Source: Clostridiaceae bacterium (lineage in GTDB: Bacteria > Bacillota > Clostridia > Oscillospirales > Butyricicoccaceae). From it: a DNA stretch of 54,213 nt. The notes beneath the pieces were generated by a model that did no database searches, was not told where the DNA came from, and worked only from the letters and a program-made list of their open reading frames with translations. The DNA lies in assembly GCA_009911355.1 (NCBI GenBank), contig QXXE01000022.1, forward strand, positions 1 to 54,213, given 5' to 3'. The translations under genes were made by a program, and so were the position numbers. Below, piece after piece: positions 32,747-41,998 of the stretch (the first letter of the stretch is position 1; every line of letters begins with the position of its first letter).

Positions 32747-33564
32747 AGGCGGATGCTGTTGAGCACCATCTGATAGTTGGAATACACGCCGGCCTCTGCC
32801 AACCCCCGGAACATGGAGATTAAGAGGTTGTCGGTATGGGAGACGAACACGCCGCCCAGCCGGTGCAGCGACAGCGCACTGACCTGCCGGAACAGGCTGT
32901 GGCGCACCTCCTGCGAAGGGTATTCCTTCCGGTCTTCCCGGAGAAAGGGGTAACGGCGGTCAACAATCACCGAAAGGATGAGGTTTGCCGTCAGCTGCGA
33001 GCACATCTGGATCGCGAGGTAGAGATAAAAGTCTTCCAGCCACACGGTCACCGCCATTTGCAGCAGGATTTGCACGCTCCGCACCGCCTGCGTCACGGAA
33101 GTCGTCCGCCATGCCTCCTGGTGCGCGGCAAGCACGGACTGTTTATAGGATAGGAAATACCCTGCGGCTGTATCGAACAGGTACATGCAGTAGATCAGCC
33201 GCAGCCGCGGGACGCCCCCGCCCCGCACAAAGTACGGCAGCACCGGCAGCAGCGCTGCGCCCAGCACCAGCACCGCCCCGCCGACGATCCGGTATAGCAC
33301 CCGGTAGAGGTTCATCAGGCGGCGCACAGCCTCCTTGTCGCCCTCAGCTGCGGGCTGGTAGAGCCCATAAACCATCGCCGTGCCAATGCCAAGCTCGGCA
33401 AGCGACAGCACGGTCAGGATATTGGAAAACAGCCCGTTCACGCCGAGGTATTCCTGCGCGAAATGCTGCACAAACAGCCGCCTCGACACGAACAGCAGGG
33501 CAAGGTTGACCATTTGCCCGAGGAAGGACACTGCAAGCATCCGCAGCGACGACCGTGTCCTCAT
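32743..33564 (-). pseudogene. Wzx-like polysaccharide flippase, N-terminal part (split gene)
   Basis: The 273-aa reading frame begins MRTRSSLRMLAVSFLGQMVN and includes the Wzx hallmark LFVQHFAQEYLGVNGLFSNI, SLAELGIGTAMVYGLY and VSHTDNLLISMFRGLAEAGVYSNYQ. It ends abruptly, NSIRL-stop, inside what should be a helix. With the C-terminal part it totals about 516 residues, the usual size. The intact protein would flip lipid-linked repeat units across the membrane for the Wzy-like polymerase at 37008. If it is inactive, the ABC exporter at 50934 may do this instead. Confidence 0.78.
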
Positions 33565-33592
33565 ACGCGCCCACCGGGCGCGGCGCTGTAGC

Positions 33593-34672
33593 TCATGCGC
33601 CCGCCCCGCTTTCCAGCAGCTGCTGTGCTGCGCGCGCGCCGATCAGGATTTGCCCGCGCTCATTCGGGTGCAGCGCCCCGTCGATCAGGTATGCTTCCGG
33701 CGCGCCCGACAAAATCCCACAGCCGGCGAGGTCGATCAGCCCGGCCCCGGCTTCCTCCGCAATGCTGCGCAGCAGCCCGTTCAGCTCCTCGAGCAGCTCC
33801 GGCGGGAGCGTCCGGCTCTCAAAATAGGTGCAGATGTGGATGCGCGCGTCCGGGTATTCCTTCCGGATTTTGGCCAGCATCGAGAGATAGCTTTGTTTGA
33901 TCTGCTCAGGCGGGATCTGGTTGAGATAGTCGTTCCCGCCGAGCAGGATGACGATCTCGTCAGGCTCCTCGCCGTCCCGTGAAGATAAATCCCTGCATCG
34001 GTCGGAGTTGCCGGTTACAGACCTGCCGGGCGAAGGCTCCTCCGGGACGATAACGCCCGAGCCGCTGACCGCGTTGACCCGGCAGATTTCCATACCGGTA
34101 TGCTCTGCCAGCACCGCCCACCACATCGACGCCGCACCGAAGTTCATATTGCTGTAATAGGCCAGGTCGTCCCACGGGATAAAGCCGGAAAACGCGCTGA
34201 CGCTGTCGCCGAGCACCGAAAGCCTGCGTCCCGTAAGCGGGGTTTCCAGCTGCGGGTGCATGCCCGTCCCAAATGCGTGGAACGGCTCGCTGTCCGGCGC
34301 CGAGAACATGATGCCCATTACCGATTCCTGCACCGGCATGCTGTGTTTCCCGCTGCCAAAGGTACGATTCCAGACGATCTGGTAATCCTTGTCAAGCGCG
34401 AACACCTCGCGCTCCACATCCTCTGTGAATGTAAAGCGGACCTCCTCCGGGCGGCTGTGCTGGTCGCTGACAACCATCCAGTACGTGTTCCAGCCAGGGT
34501 CCTTCTCCTCCCAATATTGGTTCCCGCTCACCGCGTACCGGCTTCCGGCACGGAACTGGCACAGCAGCTCGCGCTCCACACCGGTTCCCTCCGGCTCCAG
34601 CAGCGAGCAGCCCGCCGTACACAGCAGCGCCGCCGTCAGCATGAGCAGCCCGCCGAACCGTTTCCTGTCCAT
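33593..34672 (-). CDS. SGNH/GDSL hydrolase lipoprotein (second copy)
   Basis: This 359-aa lipoprotein has lipobox CTAGC (lipidated Cys22), an N-terminal beta-rich region, and an SGNH hydrolase domain. Its motifs are RRLSVLGDSVSAFSG (Ser157), NAVSGSGVIVPEE, VILLGGNDYLNQ and DGALHPNERG (Asp/His). It is a probable extracellular deacylase acting on the glycan made by this locus, and a paralogue of the enzyme at 28670 with the same layout. The stop of the TagF-like gene lies 2 bp upstream of its ATG. Confidence 0.9.
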   Translation of the reverse strand: MDRKRFGGLLMLTAALLCTAGCSLLEPEGTGVERELLCQFRAGSRYAVSGNQYWEEKDPGWNTYWMVVSDQHSRPEEVRFTFTEDVEREVFALDKDYQIVWNRTFGSGKHSMPVQESVMGIMFSAPDSEPFHAFGTGMHPQLETPLTGRRLSVLGDSVSAFSGFIPWDDLAYYSNMNFGAASMWWAVLAEHTGMEICRVNAVSGSGVIVPEEPSPGRSVTGNSDRCRDLSSRDGEEPDEIVILLGGNDYLNQIPPEQIKQSYLSMLAKIRKEYPDARIHICTYFESRTLPPELLEELNGLLRSIAEEAGAGLIDLAGCGILSGAPEAYLIDGALHPNERGQILIGARAAQQLLESGAGA

Positions 34673-34674
34673 CC

Positions 34675-35877
34675 TCAGCCATCCTTTCGCATCTGCCCGA
34701 GCGCCGCGGCTGCTTCATAGTTGCGCCTGCAGTTTTCCTGGTCGCGGCAGGGGAAATACCCGTTCAGCCGCGCCGTGTAGCGCCCCTCCATGCTGCCCGT
34801 ATGCAGCATGGGCGCGAGCGCCTGTATGAGCTCCGGCACCCCGTCCACGACTGGACCGAAGCCATCCCTTTTATAGTCAAAATACCCCTGCGGGTACTGC
34901 CCGCGCCGGTATTCCGCATCGTCGTATTGATAATAGGCCAGCGGCTTTTGCTGGTACGCAAAATCGAAAAACACCGAAGAATAGTCGGTGATCAGCACAT
35001 CCGCCTCGATCAGCAGGCGCTGCACCTCCCGGCCCTCCGGCTCCTGGATGCGCACCCGCGGAAAGCTGCTGCGGAAGCTGCCGAGGTATGGCAGCACCTC
35101 TACATGCGGGGCAAACAGCAGCGTATAGCCCGTGTCTTCCAACAGCTGCCCCAGCGCCGCGCTGTTCAACAGCTCCATGATCCCTTTATAATAGGTACTG
35201 CTTTCAAATTCCTGTGCGGAGACATCCTTTAGCGGCGCGCGCCAGGTCGGCATAAACAGCACCATGCCGCTTTTTTCCCGTTCCCCGCCCGTGGGCAGGC
35301 CGTCATACCGGCACAGCCCGAGATAGCGCACTACGCCGGGCGGATGTCCAAACCCGGCTGCAACCGCACCCGCTTCCGGCTTTGCGCCGCAGACGAACAG
35401 GTCAAGCCGCGCGTTTTCCGCGTGGCACCACGGCATGTCGTCCTTGATAATGCCATGCTGCAAAAAGACCAGCTTCCCGCTCATTTTCCAGATGCGGTCG
35501 AGCTTGGTAAAGAACCACATATCCGGCGCAAAGCCCATAATGTGGGTGCTGACCTTGTACTCGGCGAGCACAAGCGCCAGATAGTGTGAAAAGCTGCGGT
35601 AACCGATCAGCCGGTCGTCCGCGTTGAAAAAACGCCGGTCGGGGGAATCCGCAGACAACAGATAGCATGCGTTGACCTCCGGGTGCTCCCTGCGCAGGTA
35701 GCGGTAGAAGTACAGCCCGTTATCCTGCGCGTCGGTCCCGCGCTCAGAGACCAGCCATAAATGCCGGTATTCCGGGCGGCCCCGGAACAGCGGCGACACC
35801 GCCGCCGCCGCGAGGTAATTCAGGAGATACCAGAAAAACCGCAGCTTATCCCATAAATGCACCAGTTTTTTATGCAT
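34675..35877 (-). CDS. CDP-glycerol glycerophosphotransferase family protein (TagF/TagB-like)
   Basis: The 400-aa protein matches the C-terminal catalytic domain of the CDP-glycerol:poly(glycerophosphate) glycerophosphotransferase family. Motifs are LVFLQHGIIKDD, VLFMPTWRAPL, LLFAPHVEVLPYLG and LIEADVLITDYSSVFFDFA. Such enzymes add glycerol-phosphate or ribitol-phosphate units to teichoic-acid-like polymers. In glycan loci they also decorate repeats with alditol phosphates. The ATG at 35877 follows GGGAGG and overlaps the previous gene's stop by 8 bp. No CDP-glycerol synthesis gene (tagD) is seen nearby. Confidence 0.88.
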   Translation of the reverse strand: MHKKLVHLWDKLRFFWYLLNYLAAAAVSPLFRGRPEYRHLWLVSERGTDAQDNGLYFYRYLRREHPEVNACYLLSADSPDRRFFNADDRLIGYRSFSHYLALVLAEYKVSTHIMGFAPDMWFFTKLDRIWKMSGKLVFLQHGIIKDDMPWCHAENARLDLFVCGAKPEAGAVAAGFGHPPGVVRYLGLCRYDGLPTGGEREKSGMVLFMPTWRAPLKDVSAQEFESSTYYKGIMELLNSAALGQLLEDTGYTLLFAPHVEVLPYLGSFRSSFPRVRIQEPEGREVQRLLIEADVLITDYSSVFFDFAYQQKPLAYYQYDDAEYRRGQYPQGYFDYKRDGFGPVVDGVPELIQALAPMLHTGSMEGRYTARLNGYFPCRDQENCRRNYEAAAALGQMRKDG

Positions 35878-37015
35878 ATGGCTCCCTCCCTGCACACTGC
35901 GCGAGGGTTTCCCGGATCACCCGCAGATACCCCTCCGCAGCGCGCGCATCGGTAAAGTTGAGCGCCTGCCGCCGCAGCGCTTCCCGGTCGGGCTCCCACT
36001 GCAGCGCGCGGAGCACGCCGTCCGCCAGCGCCTGCGGGTCGCCCGGCTGCACAAGCACGCCGAACGCGCCGCCCTTCAGGATCTCGCGCGGGCCGCTCGG
36101 GCAGTCGGTGCTGACCACCTTCGCCCCAACCGCCAGCGCTTCGATCAGTACGGTCGGCAGCCCCTCAAACCGCGATGACAGCGCCACAATGTCGGTTTCG
36201 CGGAAATAGGCCGCAGGATTTGGGACAAAGCCCGCGAAGTCGATTTTCCCTTCCAGCCCGGCCTGCTTCGCCTGCGCTTCCAGCTCCCCCCGCAGCTCAC
36301 CGTCGCCCAGCAGCACCAGCCGGAAATCGCCGTGCCCTTCGAGCAGCCGCAGCGCTTCCAGCATCAGCGCATGGTTTTTGGCTGCGCAGAACCGTCCCGC
36401 CAGTACAATTACCTGGAAATCCCGGCCCTTCACAAGCCACGGATGCCCGCAAGGGGTTTCCGCCTGCTTCCAGAAGCTTTCGCCGATCACCGGGTTATAG
36501 ACCGTCACGGCCTGCCCCGGCGGCGCGCCGCACAGCGTGGTATAATCCTCGCGCACGGCGTCTGAAACTGCAATCACGCGGTCGTAGCGGCGGTTGAACA
36601 CCGGGAACAGCAGCTCCCGGATGCGCTGGAAGCTGTGCACCTCCTGCGAAAGCGTGCTGTGTACGACCGAGATAAGCGGGATGCGTGGCCTGAGCCCATA
36701 TGTCGCAAGCGCTGCAACCTGGCTCATCTCGGCCGTCACCGACAGCAGCACATCGAACCGTCCCGGCCGCAGCACCCGCCGCAGCCAGCGCAGGTTCCCT
36801 GCGTTTTTGCGCAGCTTGCCCCGTTCGGGCAGCGCCATGTCGAGCACCTGCACCGCGGGCTCCAGCAGCCGCCGCACCGGCCCCTTGTCATGCCGGATCA
36901 GGATGGTCACCTCGTGCCCCAGCCTCGCAAGCCCGTTCGCGAGGAGCACAGTCATTTTTTCCGCGCCCCCGCCGTCGAACCGGTGGAAGAAAAAGCAGAT
37001 CCGTAAGTTATCCAT
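35870..37015 (-). CDS. Glycosyltransferase family 4 protein
   Basis: This 381-aa GT-B transferase begins ICFFFHRFDGGGAEKMTVLLA. Its donor-binding half carries VIVLAGRFCAAKNHALMLEAL, then FAGFVPNPAAYF and ALSSRFEGLPTVLIEALAVG, with the E-x7-E motif of GT4. The start at 37015 is preferred because GGAGG lies six bases upstream; another ATG at 37021 touches that site. It overlaps the Wzy-like gene by 8 bp. It adds one sugar to the lipid-linked repeat; donor and acceptor are unknown. Confidence 0.9.
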   Translation of the reverse strand: MDNLRICFFFHRFDGGGAEKMTVLLANGLARLGHEVTILIRHDKGPVRRLLEPAVQVLDMALPERGKLRKNAGNLRWLRRVLRPGRFDVLLSVTAEMSQVAALATYGLRPRIPLISVVHSTLSQEVHSFQRIRELLFPVFNRRYDRVIAVSDAVREDYTTLCGAPPGQAVTVYNPVIGESFWKQAETPCGHPWLVKGRDFQVIVLAGRFCAAKNHALMLEALRLLEGHGDFRLVLLGDGELRGELEAQAKQAGLEGKIDFAGFVPNPAAYFRETDIVALSSRFEGLPTVLIEALAVGAKVVSTDCPSGPREILKGGAFGVLVQPGDPQALADGVLRALQWEPDREALRRQALNFTDARAAEGYLRVIRETLAQCAGREPYA

Positions 37016-38315
37016 AGCCATCCTCCGTGCCGCAGTAGTCCTCATAGTGATACGCCATCATGAACAGGGACGCCGTCATAGCCAGCTTGCAGGCATACAG
37101 CGTATTTTCGGTCAGGAACGTCACATAGTTCGCAATCGTAAATGCCATTGCCAGGATGCCGTGAAGCCGGTCGGTCTCGGTTTCCAGCCGATGGAAGAAG
37201 AACTCCGCTTTATAGCAGAGGAACAGAACGATCCAAACGAGGAATCCGAAAAAGCCCAGCTCGATATACTGCCGCAGGAAGTCGTTATGGATATCGCCGG
37301 GAAGATAGCCGTTGCTCGCCCGCACCAGGTTGCCTTCCTGCATCGTGCGGGAAACAAACCCCGCGCCCTTGCCGAAATAGCCGATCCCCATTTCGTAATA
37401 CGCTTTAATCTGTCCAAAAAAGTGTGCACGCGTGCTGGTATCGATCCCGATGGATTCCAGCCAGTCCATGACGCCGTAATAACAGGCCATGATATATGCA
37501 AAGCCGAGCAGCACAAGCAGCACGCACAAAATCCGCACTGCGCTGCGCGCCTCCTTCGCCGGGAGCCGCACCAGCAAAAGCGCGGCAAACAGCCCCACAA
37601 GCATCGCCAGCAGCACGCTGCGCTTGAGCCCCAACAGGAAGCAGGCCCCCGCCAGCGGGAACATCCACCATTCCTGCCGGAGCCGGGCGGCGCGGCGCAT
37701 ACCCTTTCCGCGAAGCCGCCGGTCAAACGCCGTCTCAAGCACCTGATAGAGCAGGAAAAAGCCCAGCATATACGCAAAGTTGCGCATCTCAAAGCTTTTC
37801 ATGATCGGCCCGGTTTTGCCGGTAAAGGTAATGATCAGGTCGAAGTATTCCCGTAAGAAGGCCCCCGCGCCGTTGTCGATGATGGCCCTTACAATGTAAA
37901 TGCCGTTCGCAAGCAGCAGGGCCCCGATAAACAGGCGCACGCCCTCCCGCCCAAACAGGTAGACCGTCGCGGCGGCGGCCATCACCCCGATGAGCACATA
38001 CACAACAGCAAAGGTGCCCCGCGTGATCACATTCAGCGGGGACAGCGACAGCCCCCACACCAGCATAGAATACAGCACAATCCACAGGTAGCTTGCGCTG
38101 AGCGCCCAGCTGTAGCGCAGCGCGACTGCCATGCGGCGGGTGTCCGGCTGCACGAGGAACACCAAAAACGCCAGCGCAATAATTGCGATTGCCAGCAGGT
38201 ACTCATACATGACCCCGATGCCGCCGATGATCACTCCTTCATTTGTAAAGTAGAACATCGTGCATGCCAGCGCCAGGTATACCCCGCGGAGCAGAAAGCC
38301 CTTGAGGCCCTTCAT
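37008..38315 (-). CDS. O-antigen ligase/polymerase-like membrane protein (Wzy-like)
   Basis: The 435-aa protein has about eleven hydrophobic helices. A large extracellular loop at about 300-360 contains YFGKGAGFVSRTMQEGN and PGDIHNDFLRQYIELGFFGFLVW. The H-N-x-(F/Y)-L motif followed by GFFG is the signature of the Wzy_C/O-antigen ligase superfamily. It should polymerise repeat units on the outer face of the membrane. Its ATG overlaps the stop of the Wzz-GGDEF gene (ATGA), tying polymerase to chain-length regulator. Confidence 0.88.
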   Translation of the reverse strand: MKGLKGFLLRGVYLALACTMFYFTNEGVIIGGIGVMYEYLLAIAIIALAFLVFLVQPDTRRMAVALRYSWALSASYLWIVLYSMLVWGLSLSPLNVITRGTFAVVYVLIGVMAAAATVYLFGREGVRLFIGALLLANGIYIVRAIIDNGAGAFLREYFDLIITFTGKTGPIMKSFEMRNFAYMLGFFLLYQVLETAFDRRLRGKGMRRAARLRQEWWMFPLAGACFLLGLKRSVLLAMLVGLFAALLLVRLPAKEARSAVRILCVLLVLLGFAYIMACYYGVMDWLESIGIDTSTRAHFFGQIKAYYEMGIGYFGKGAGFVSRTMQEGNLVRASNGYLPGDIHNDFLRQYIELGFFGFLVWIVLFLCYKAEFFFHRLETETDRLHGILAMAFTIANYVTFLTENTLYACKLAMTASLFMMAYHYEDYCGTEDGYG

Positions 38316-40585
38316 CGGTCTGACCGCGCCTTTTCCAGCCGGTCGAGCAGCCCGTCAAGGCCGCTGCCAGACGCTGCGGGCTGTCCCCTGCGGGAATCTG
38401 CCCCGCGCAGCCCATCCTCACGGAATCCTGTTTCGCCCCGCAGCAGATCCCGCCGCGCGCTGGGCTCACGGCGCAGACCGTCCCTGCGCGGGTCCCGCTC
38501 ACGGCGATCCTCGTCCCGCTTATAGCTGCTTTCCAGCCTGCGCACGCCCCGCGCCCGTTCTTCCCGCTCGCGGCGCAGCTCCTTCAACCGGAGAAGGGCG
38601 TCCACCCGTGCGTCCGGCTCCTGCACCAGCTCCTGCACCGGCTCCGCAGCGGCCTGTGCGGGCGCATCCTGCGCGCCGCCCTCCGCCAGCCGTGCGTTGG
38701 CGCATTTCTCGATCGCCTTCATCAGCAGCGCCTTGATCTGGTAGAGCGCATCGCTTTTGCTCTCGGCAATGCCATAGCGGTACTCGATCTTGCATTCGGC
38801 GTTTTCGTTATAATCCGCCGCGACGCTCGCCGCGTACTGCATACATGCCTCGGCCTGCCCGTAGGAGGTGGACTTCGCGAACACAATAAACTGCCCCAGC
38901 CCGTTCACCGAGATAAAGCTGTCGCCTACGCTGGCAAACGCCGACTGCAAAATCTCGATCAGCTTGCGCAGCATCGCGTCGCACGCTTCCACGCCATACT
39001 GCTCGTTCTTATCCCGCACGTTATCCGCCGTAATTGCGACACAGCTGATGTGCTCGGGCAATATCCGGTTGGAATAGCCCTCCATATAGCGGTCGCACGC
39101 GCCGCGGTTCGGGATCTGGAATTTGTGATCCATGTAGACATGGTAATGGAAAATCTCGCCGACCCGGCTGAGCACAATGACCGCGATGGAAAGCATGACC
39201 GCAAACACAACGCTCACGATGCCGCTGTAAAGCACCAGCTTCATCCCCGGCTGCAAAACCACGTTGCTGCCAAGGCTGATATTCGCCGCACCTGCGTATT
39301 CATTATATTCCACCATTGTGCGGTCAAGCAGCCGGTAAAGCTCATTGAGGCGGGTAACGACGCTGTCCAGCATCGCTTCCGCCGTCGCGCCTGCGTTCGG
39401 CTCCGGGACCGCTGTGCGCGCGTCCTGCGCTACGGCTTCACCGGATGCGTTCACCGCGCCGGTAAACACCTCGATGATATACTGGCAGTAGGCGATGTTG
39501 ATCTTGTCATACTCGACGCTTGTGCGGTTCTTGACGTAATCCTCAAGCAGCACGTCGTATTTGACGGTTTCATCCGGGCGTTCCCATTTGACATTGCTCG
39601 TATTCTCTTCCGAAGACTGCTGCATATAGCGGAAATAATCGTCGTCGACGTCATTGAGGATATATTCATATGTGATATCGGTGTTGCCCGACTCCCGCAT
39701 CATACGGACATAGGAGGCGATAATATCGGTAATTGCCTCCGACTGCGAGGTGCTTGCGCTGTTGGAAATCTTGTAGTCCTCGATACGCTTCTGATATTTG
39801 GAAATCAGGATGCCCTGGTCACGGCTCGCACGGTTGTTCAGGATATACGCATACAGGTTCGGGATATCGGTTTTCGCAATGATATCGAACTCCCGGTACA
39901 GGTCCATGAAGGTATGCCCGGTCAGCGTGGAGCGGTAATAATAGAGCGGGCTGTTTTGCAGGGAAGCCACCCGGTTATAAAGCGACTGCTGGGTATCCTG
40001 CACATCCTGGTCGATGATTTCCGCCATTTCCAGGTAGTCGTAGCTGCCATCGTTCAGGCCGGAAAGGTTGCTGACAATTGCGCCGCCGCCAATATGGTTT
40101 TCCGCATAATAAGCGAGGAACGCGTCGAGCATGTTGTCCAGCACCTGCCGCGCAAAGTTTGCGGGCTGATCGGAATCCGATCGGCTGGCGTAAAAGGATA
40201 CCATATACTTTGTCGCCTTGACCGTCGACTCCTCGCCCGCGTCGTTCTGGGCCTCCTGCATGGCCTTCTCCTCCTCGGAAAGGATGGGCTCCACAGAGAC
40301 CCGGGACCGGAACTGGTCAAGGTTGTAGGAATCGTAATCGAGCCCCATCCGGCTGAACACGTCCTGCATAACCGGGACCGAATAGATTTCCGAGGTGTCG
40401 ATCTCCTTGCCGTCCGGGGAAAAGCCCTCCGACGCGCGCGCGTTGGTGTATTCGATGATCGCCGAAACGGTATAACTCTGCTTGCCGGCAAAATATTCAT
40501 AAAACACCAGCCCTGCAAGCAGCGCGCCGAGGATAATCAGTATCTGGAATTTCCTGATATATGCCAATGGGCTGAATTTTTGCAT
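38312..40585 (-). CDS. Wzz-like chain-length determinant fused to a degenerate GGDEF domain
   Basis: The 757-aa protein has transmembrane helix 1 at about 13-33, a long extracytoplasmic helical Wzz-type region, and transmembrane helix 2 at about 452-474. A cytoplasmic GGDEF-like domain follows at about 486-631. Its fold marks are DHKFQIPNRGACDRYMEGY (cf. D-x-LTGLPNRRAF), ITADNVRDKNEQYGVEACDA (cf. D-x-D-x-FKxIND) and NGLGQF (561-566) in place of GGDEF. The I-site position holds SVGD (552-555) instead of RxxD. The catalytic and inhibitory residues are thus lost, so it is not a cyclase and more likely a sensing or protein-binding module. The last ~95 residues are an Arg/Glu-rich tail. GGGAGG precedes the ATG at 40585. 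Confidence 0.82.
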   Translation of the reverse strand: MQKFSPLAYIRKFQILIILGALLAGLVFYEYFAGKQSYTVSAIIEYTNARASEGFSPDGKEIDTSEIYSVPVMQDVFSRMGLDYDSYNLDQFRSRVSVEPILSEEEKAMQEAQNDAGEESTVKATKYMVSFYASRSDSDQPANFARQVLDNMLDAFLAYYAENHIGGGAIVSNLSGLNDGSYDYLEMAEIIDQDVQDTQQSLYNRVASLQNSPLYYYRSTLTGHTFMDLYREFDIIAKTDIPNLYAYILNNRASRDQGILISKYQKRIEDYKISNSASTSQSEAITDIIASYVRMMRESGNTDITYEYILNDVDDDYFRYMQQSSEENTSNVKWERPDETVKYDVLLEDYVKNRTSVEYDKINIAYCQYIIEVFTGAVNASGEAVAQDARTAVPEPNAGATAEAMLDSVVTRLNELYRLLDRTMVEYNEYAGAANISLGSNVVLQPGMKLVLYSGIVSVVFAVMLSIAVIVLSRVGEIFHYHVYMDHKFQIPNRGACDRYMEGYSNRILPEHISCVAITADNVRDKNEQYGVEACDAMLRKLIEILQSAFASVGDSFISVNGLGQFIVFAKSTSYGQAEACMQYAASVAADYNENAECKIEYRYGIAESKSDALYQIKALLMKAIEKCANARLAEGGAQDAPAQAAAEPVQELVQEPDARVDALLRLKELRREREERARGVRRLESSYKRDEDRRERDPRRDGLRREPSARRDLLRGETGFREDGLRGADSRRGQPAASGSGLDGLLDRLEKARSDR

Positions 40586-40586
40586 G

Positions 40587-41996
40587 TTACAGCCTCCCTG
40601 TCGTCCGCTGATACGGCCGCGCCTGCCGCTTCGGGGTTCCCCGGCGTTTCCTGTCCCTGCCAGCGTGCGCAATAACCAGCGCCGCAGCCGCGGCCGCAAA
40701 CGCCGCCGTCAGGGTGCCGCCCCGCTTGATCCGGAACGCATACTTGAACACGCGGCCCTGGGGGGTGATCACAAGGGTATCCTTCGCGTTGGACGCGTCA
40801 TACTCCTGAAGGATTTGGCGGGCGCTGTCAGAGACCCCCTGGAGCTCCGCTTTTGCATCCTCCAGCAGCTGGTCGACCGCCGCGCGGCTGCCGCCGCCGC
40901 CTCTTTCCAGCTGCCCGATCTCATAATGATTGGTCTCAATGGTTTTTTGCAGGTTTGTTGCGTTTTCCATAAAGGACTCCGCTTCCACTGCAAAGTTATC
41001 CACGCCAATCTTGGTGCGCCCCATGTAAAACTCCCCGTTTTCGTCGCGGGTCGGCACGAGGACGACGCTCGCCATATCGCGCTCGTAATAGTCGATCGCG
41101 TTCAGGCGCACCTCGTAAGCCGCGAGGTTCTTCATATAGCTGACATTCTTGATGGTGTTGTCGTAGCCCAGGCGCGAAATGTACTGCTCCCGGTCCTCCG
41201 AAACGCCGTTGGAAAGGATGTACGCCCTGAGCCGTTCCAGCGTGACGCTTTTGAATTTCCCGGCGCGCGTCCCCACGTCGCCGAAGTTCTCCCCCGCCGA
41301 CGAGCGGAAGGTCGGGTTGTCAAACTGGCAGCCCTGCATGTAGTCCTGTATTTTGGAAGCCATCCCTTCCATCAGGTCGGGCTTGTCAAGGTAATCCGCG
41401 CTGTCAACCGCCGCAAAATCCACATCCAGCACGTTGGTCTTGCGCTCAAAGGATTCCCGGAACTGCGCGTGATAGGCCTCCGCAACGGTATCGACCGTCG
41501 TGCGGGGGTTGAGCCGCAGGGTCTTCAGGTTGGCAGTGTAGGTCAGGACGTATTCCGTCGAAACATAATACTGCTCGGCGGAAAGCGCACTGCCCGCAGC
41601 CAGCGGCGAGACCGAGAGCGCGCCCCGCAGCTGCCGCACCGACAGATCAGAGCCCATCTGCTCCAGCGCTTTCTCGAGCACCTCGTCAGAGATGATATCA
41701 TAGGCGTTAAAGCGCGTGCTGTTGGGGTTGAGCCCCCGTGACGCTTCCTTATAGTTAAAGCCGATCACCGTGCGCGCCTCGGTCCAGTTGCGCATCAGCC
41801 CAACCCCGAGGAACAGCCCAAAATACAGCGCCGACAGCACGAGGATGACCGGCACCCGCCGGGCAAACCCGTGCAGCCCCGCGCTGACCCGCGCCCGCAG
41901 GCCCTGCCTGCCGCTCAGCAGCGACAGCACAGCCAGCGCCGCCAGCAGCACCGGGAGCAGCTGCACGGCATACCCGGCATATTTTACAATTTTCAT
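40587..41996 (-). CDS. Wzz-like polysaccharide chain-length/export protein
   Basis: This 469-aa protein has two hydrophobic segments near the N-terminus (about 10-28 and 50-70). A long extracytoplasmic region with NYKEASRGLNPNSTRFNAYD, VLTYTANLKTLRLN and coiled-coil stretches follows, and a third hydrophobic segment near 430. The layout resembles Wzz/CapA-type chain-length regulators and parallels the N-terminal part of the neighbouring product, so the two genes are probably ancient paralogues acting as a complex. AAGGAGG lies before the ATG at 41996. The usual cytoplasmic tyrosine kinase partner of Gram-positive Wzz proteins is absent from the window. Confidence 0.78.
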   Translation of the reverse strand: MKIVKYAGYAVQLLPVLLAALAVLSLLSGRQGLRARVSAGLHGFARRVPVILVLSALYFGLFLGVGLMRNWTEARTVIGFNYKEASRGLNPNSTRFNAYDIISDEVLEKALEQMGSDLSVRQLRGALSVSPLAAGSALSAEQYYVSTEYVLTYTANLKTLRLNPRTTVDTVAEAYHAQFRESFERKTNVLDVDFAAVDSADYLDKPDLMEGMASKIQDYMQGCQFDNPTFRSSAGENFGDVGTRAGKFKSVTLERLRAYILSNGVSEDREQYISRLGYDNTIKNVSYMKNLAAYEVRLNAIDYYERDMASVVLVPTRDENGEFYMGRTKIGVDNFAVEAESFMENATNLQKTIETNHYEIGQLERGGGGSRAAVDQLLEDAKAELQGVSDSARQILQEYDASNAKDTLVITPQGRVFKYAFRIKRGGTLTAAFAAAAAALVIAHAGRDRKRRGTPKRQARPYQRTTGRL

Positions 41997-41998
41997 GC

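Noticed and set aside
38312..40585. Active diguanylate cyclase
   Set aside because: The metal and GTP-binding residues of the GGDEF motif and the I-site arginine are replaced, so cyclase activity is not expected.
39050..40675. Plus-strand open frame of 541 codons
   Set aside because: It is antisense to the Wzz-GGDEF gene, without a start signal or family motif.
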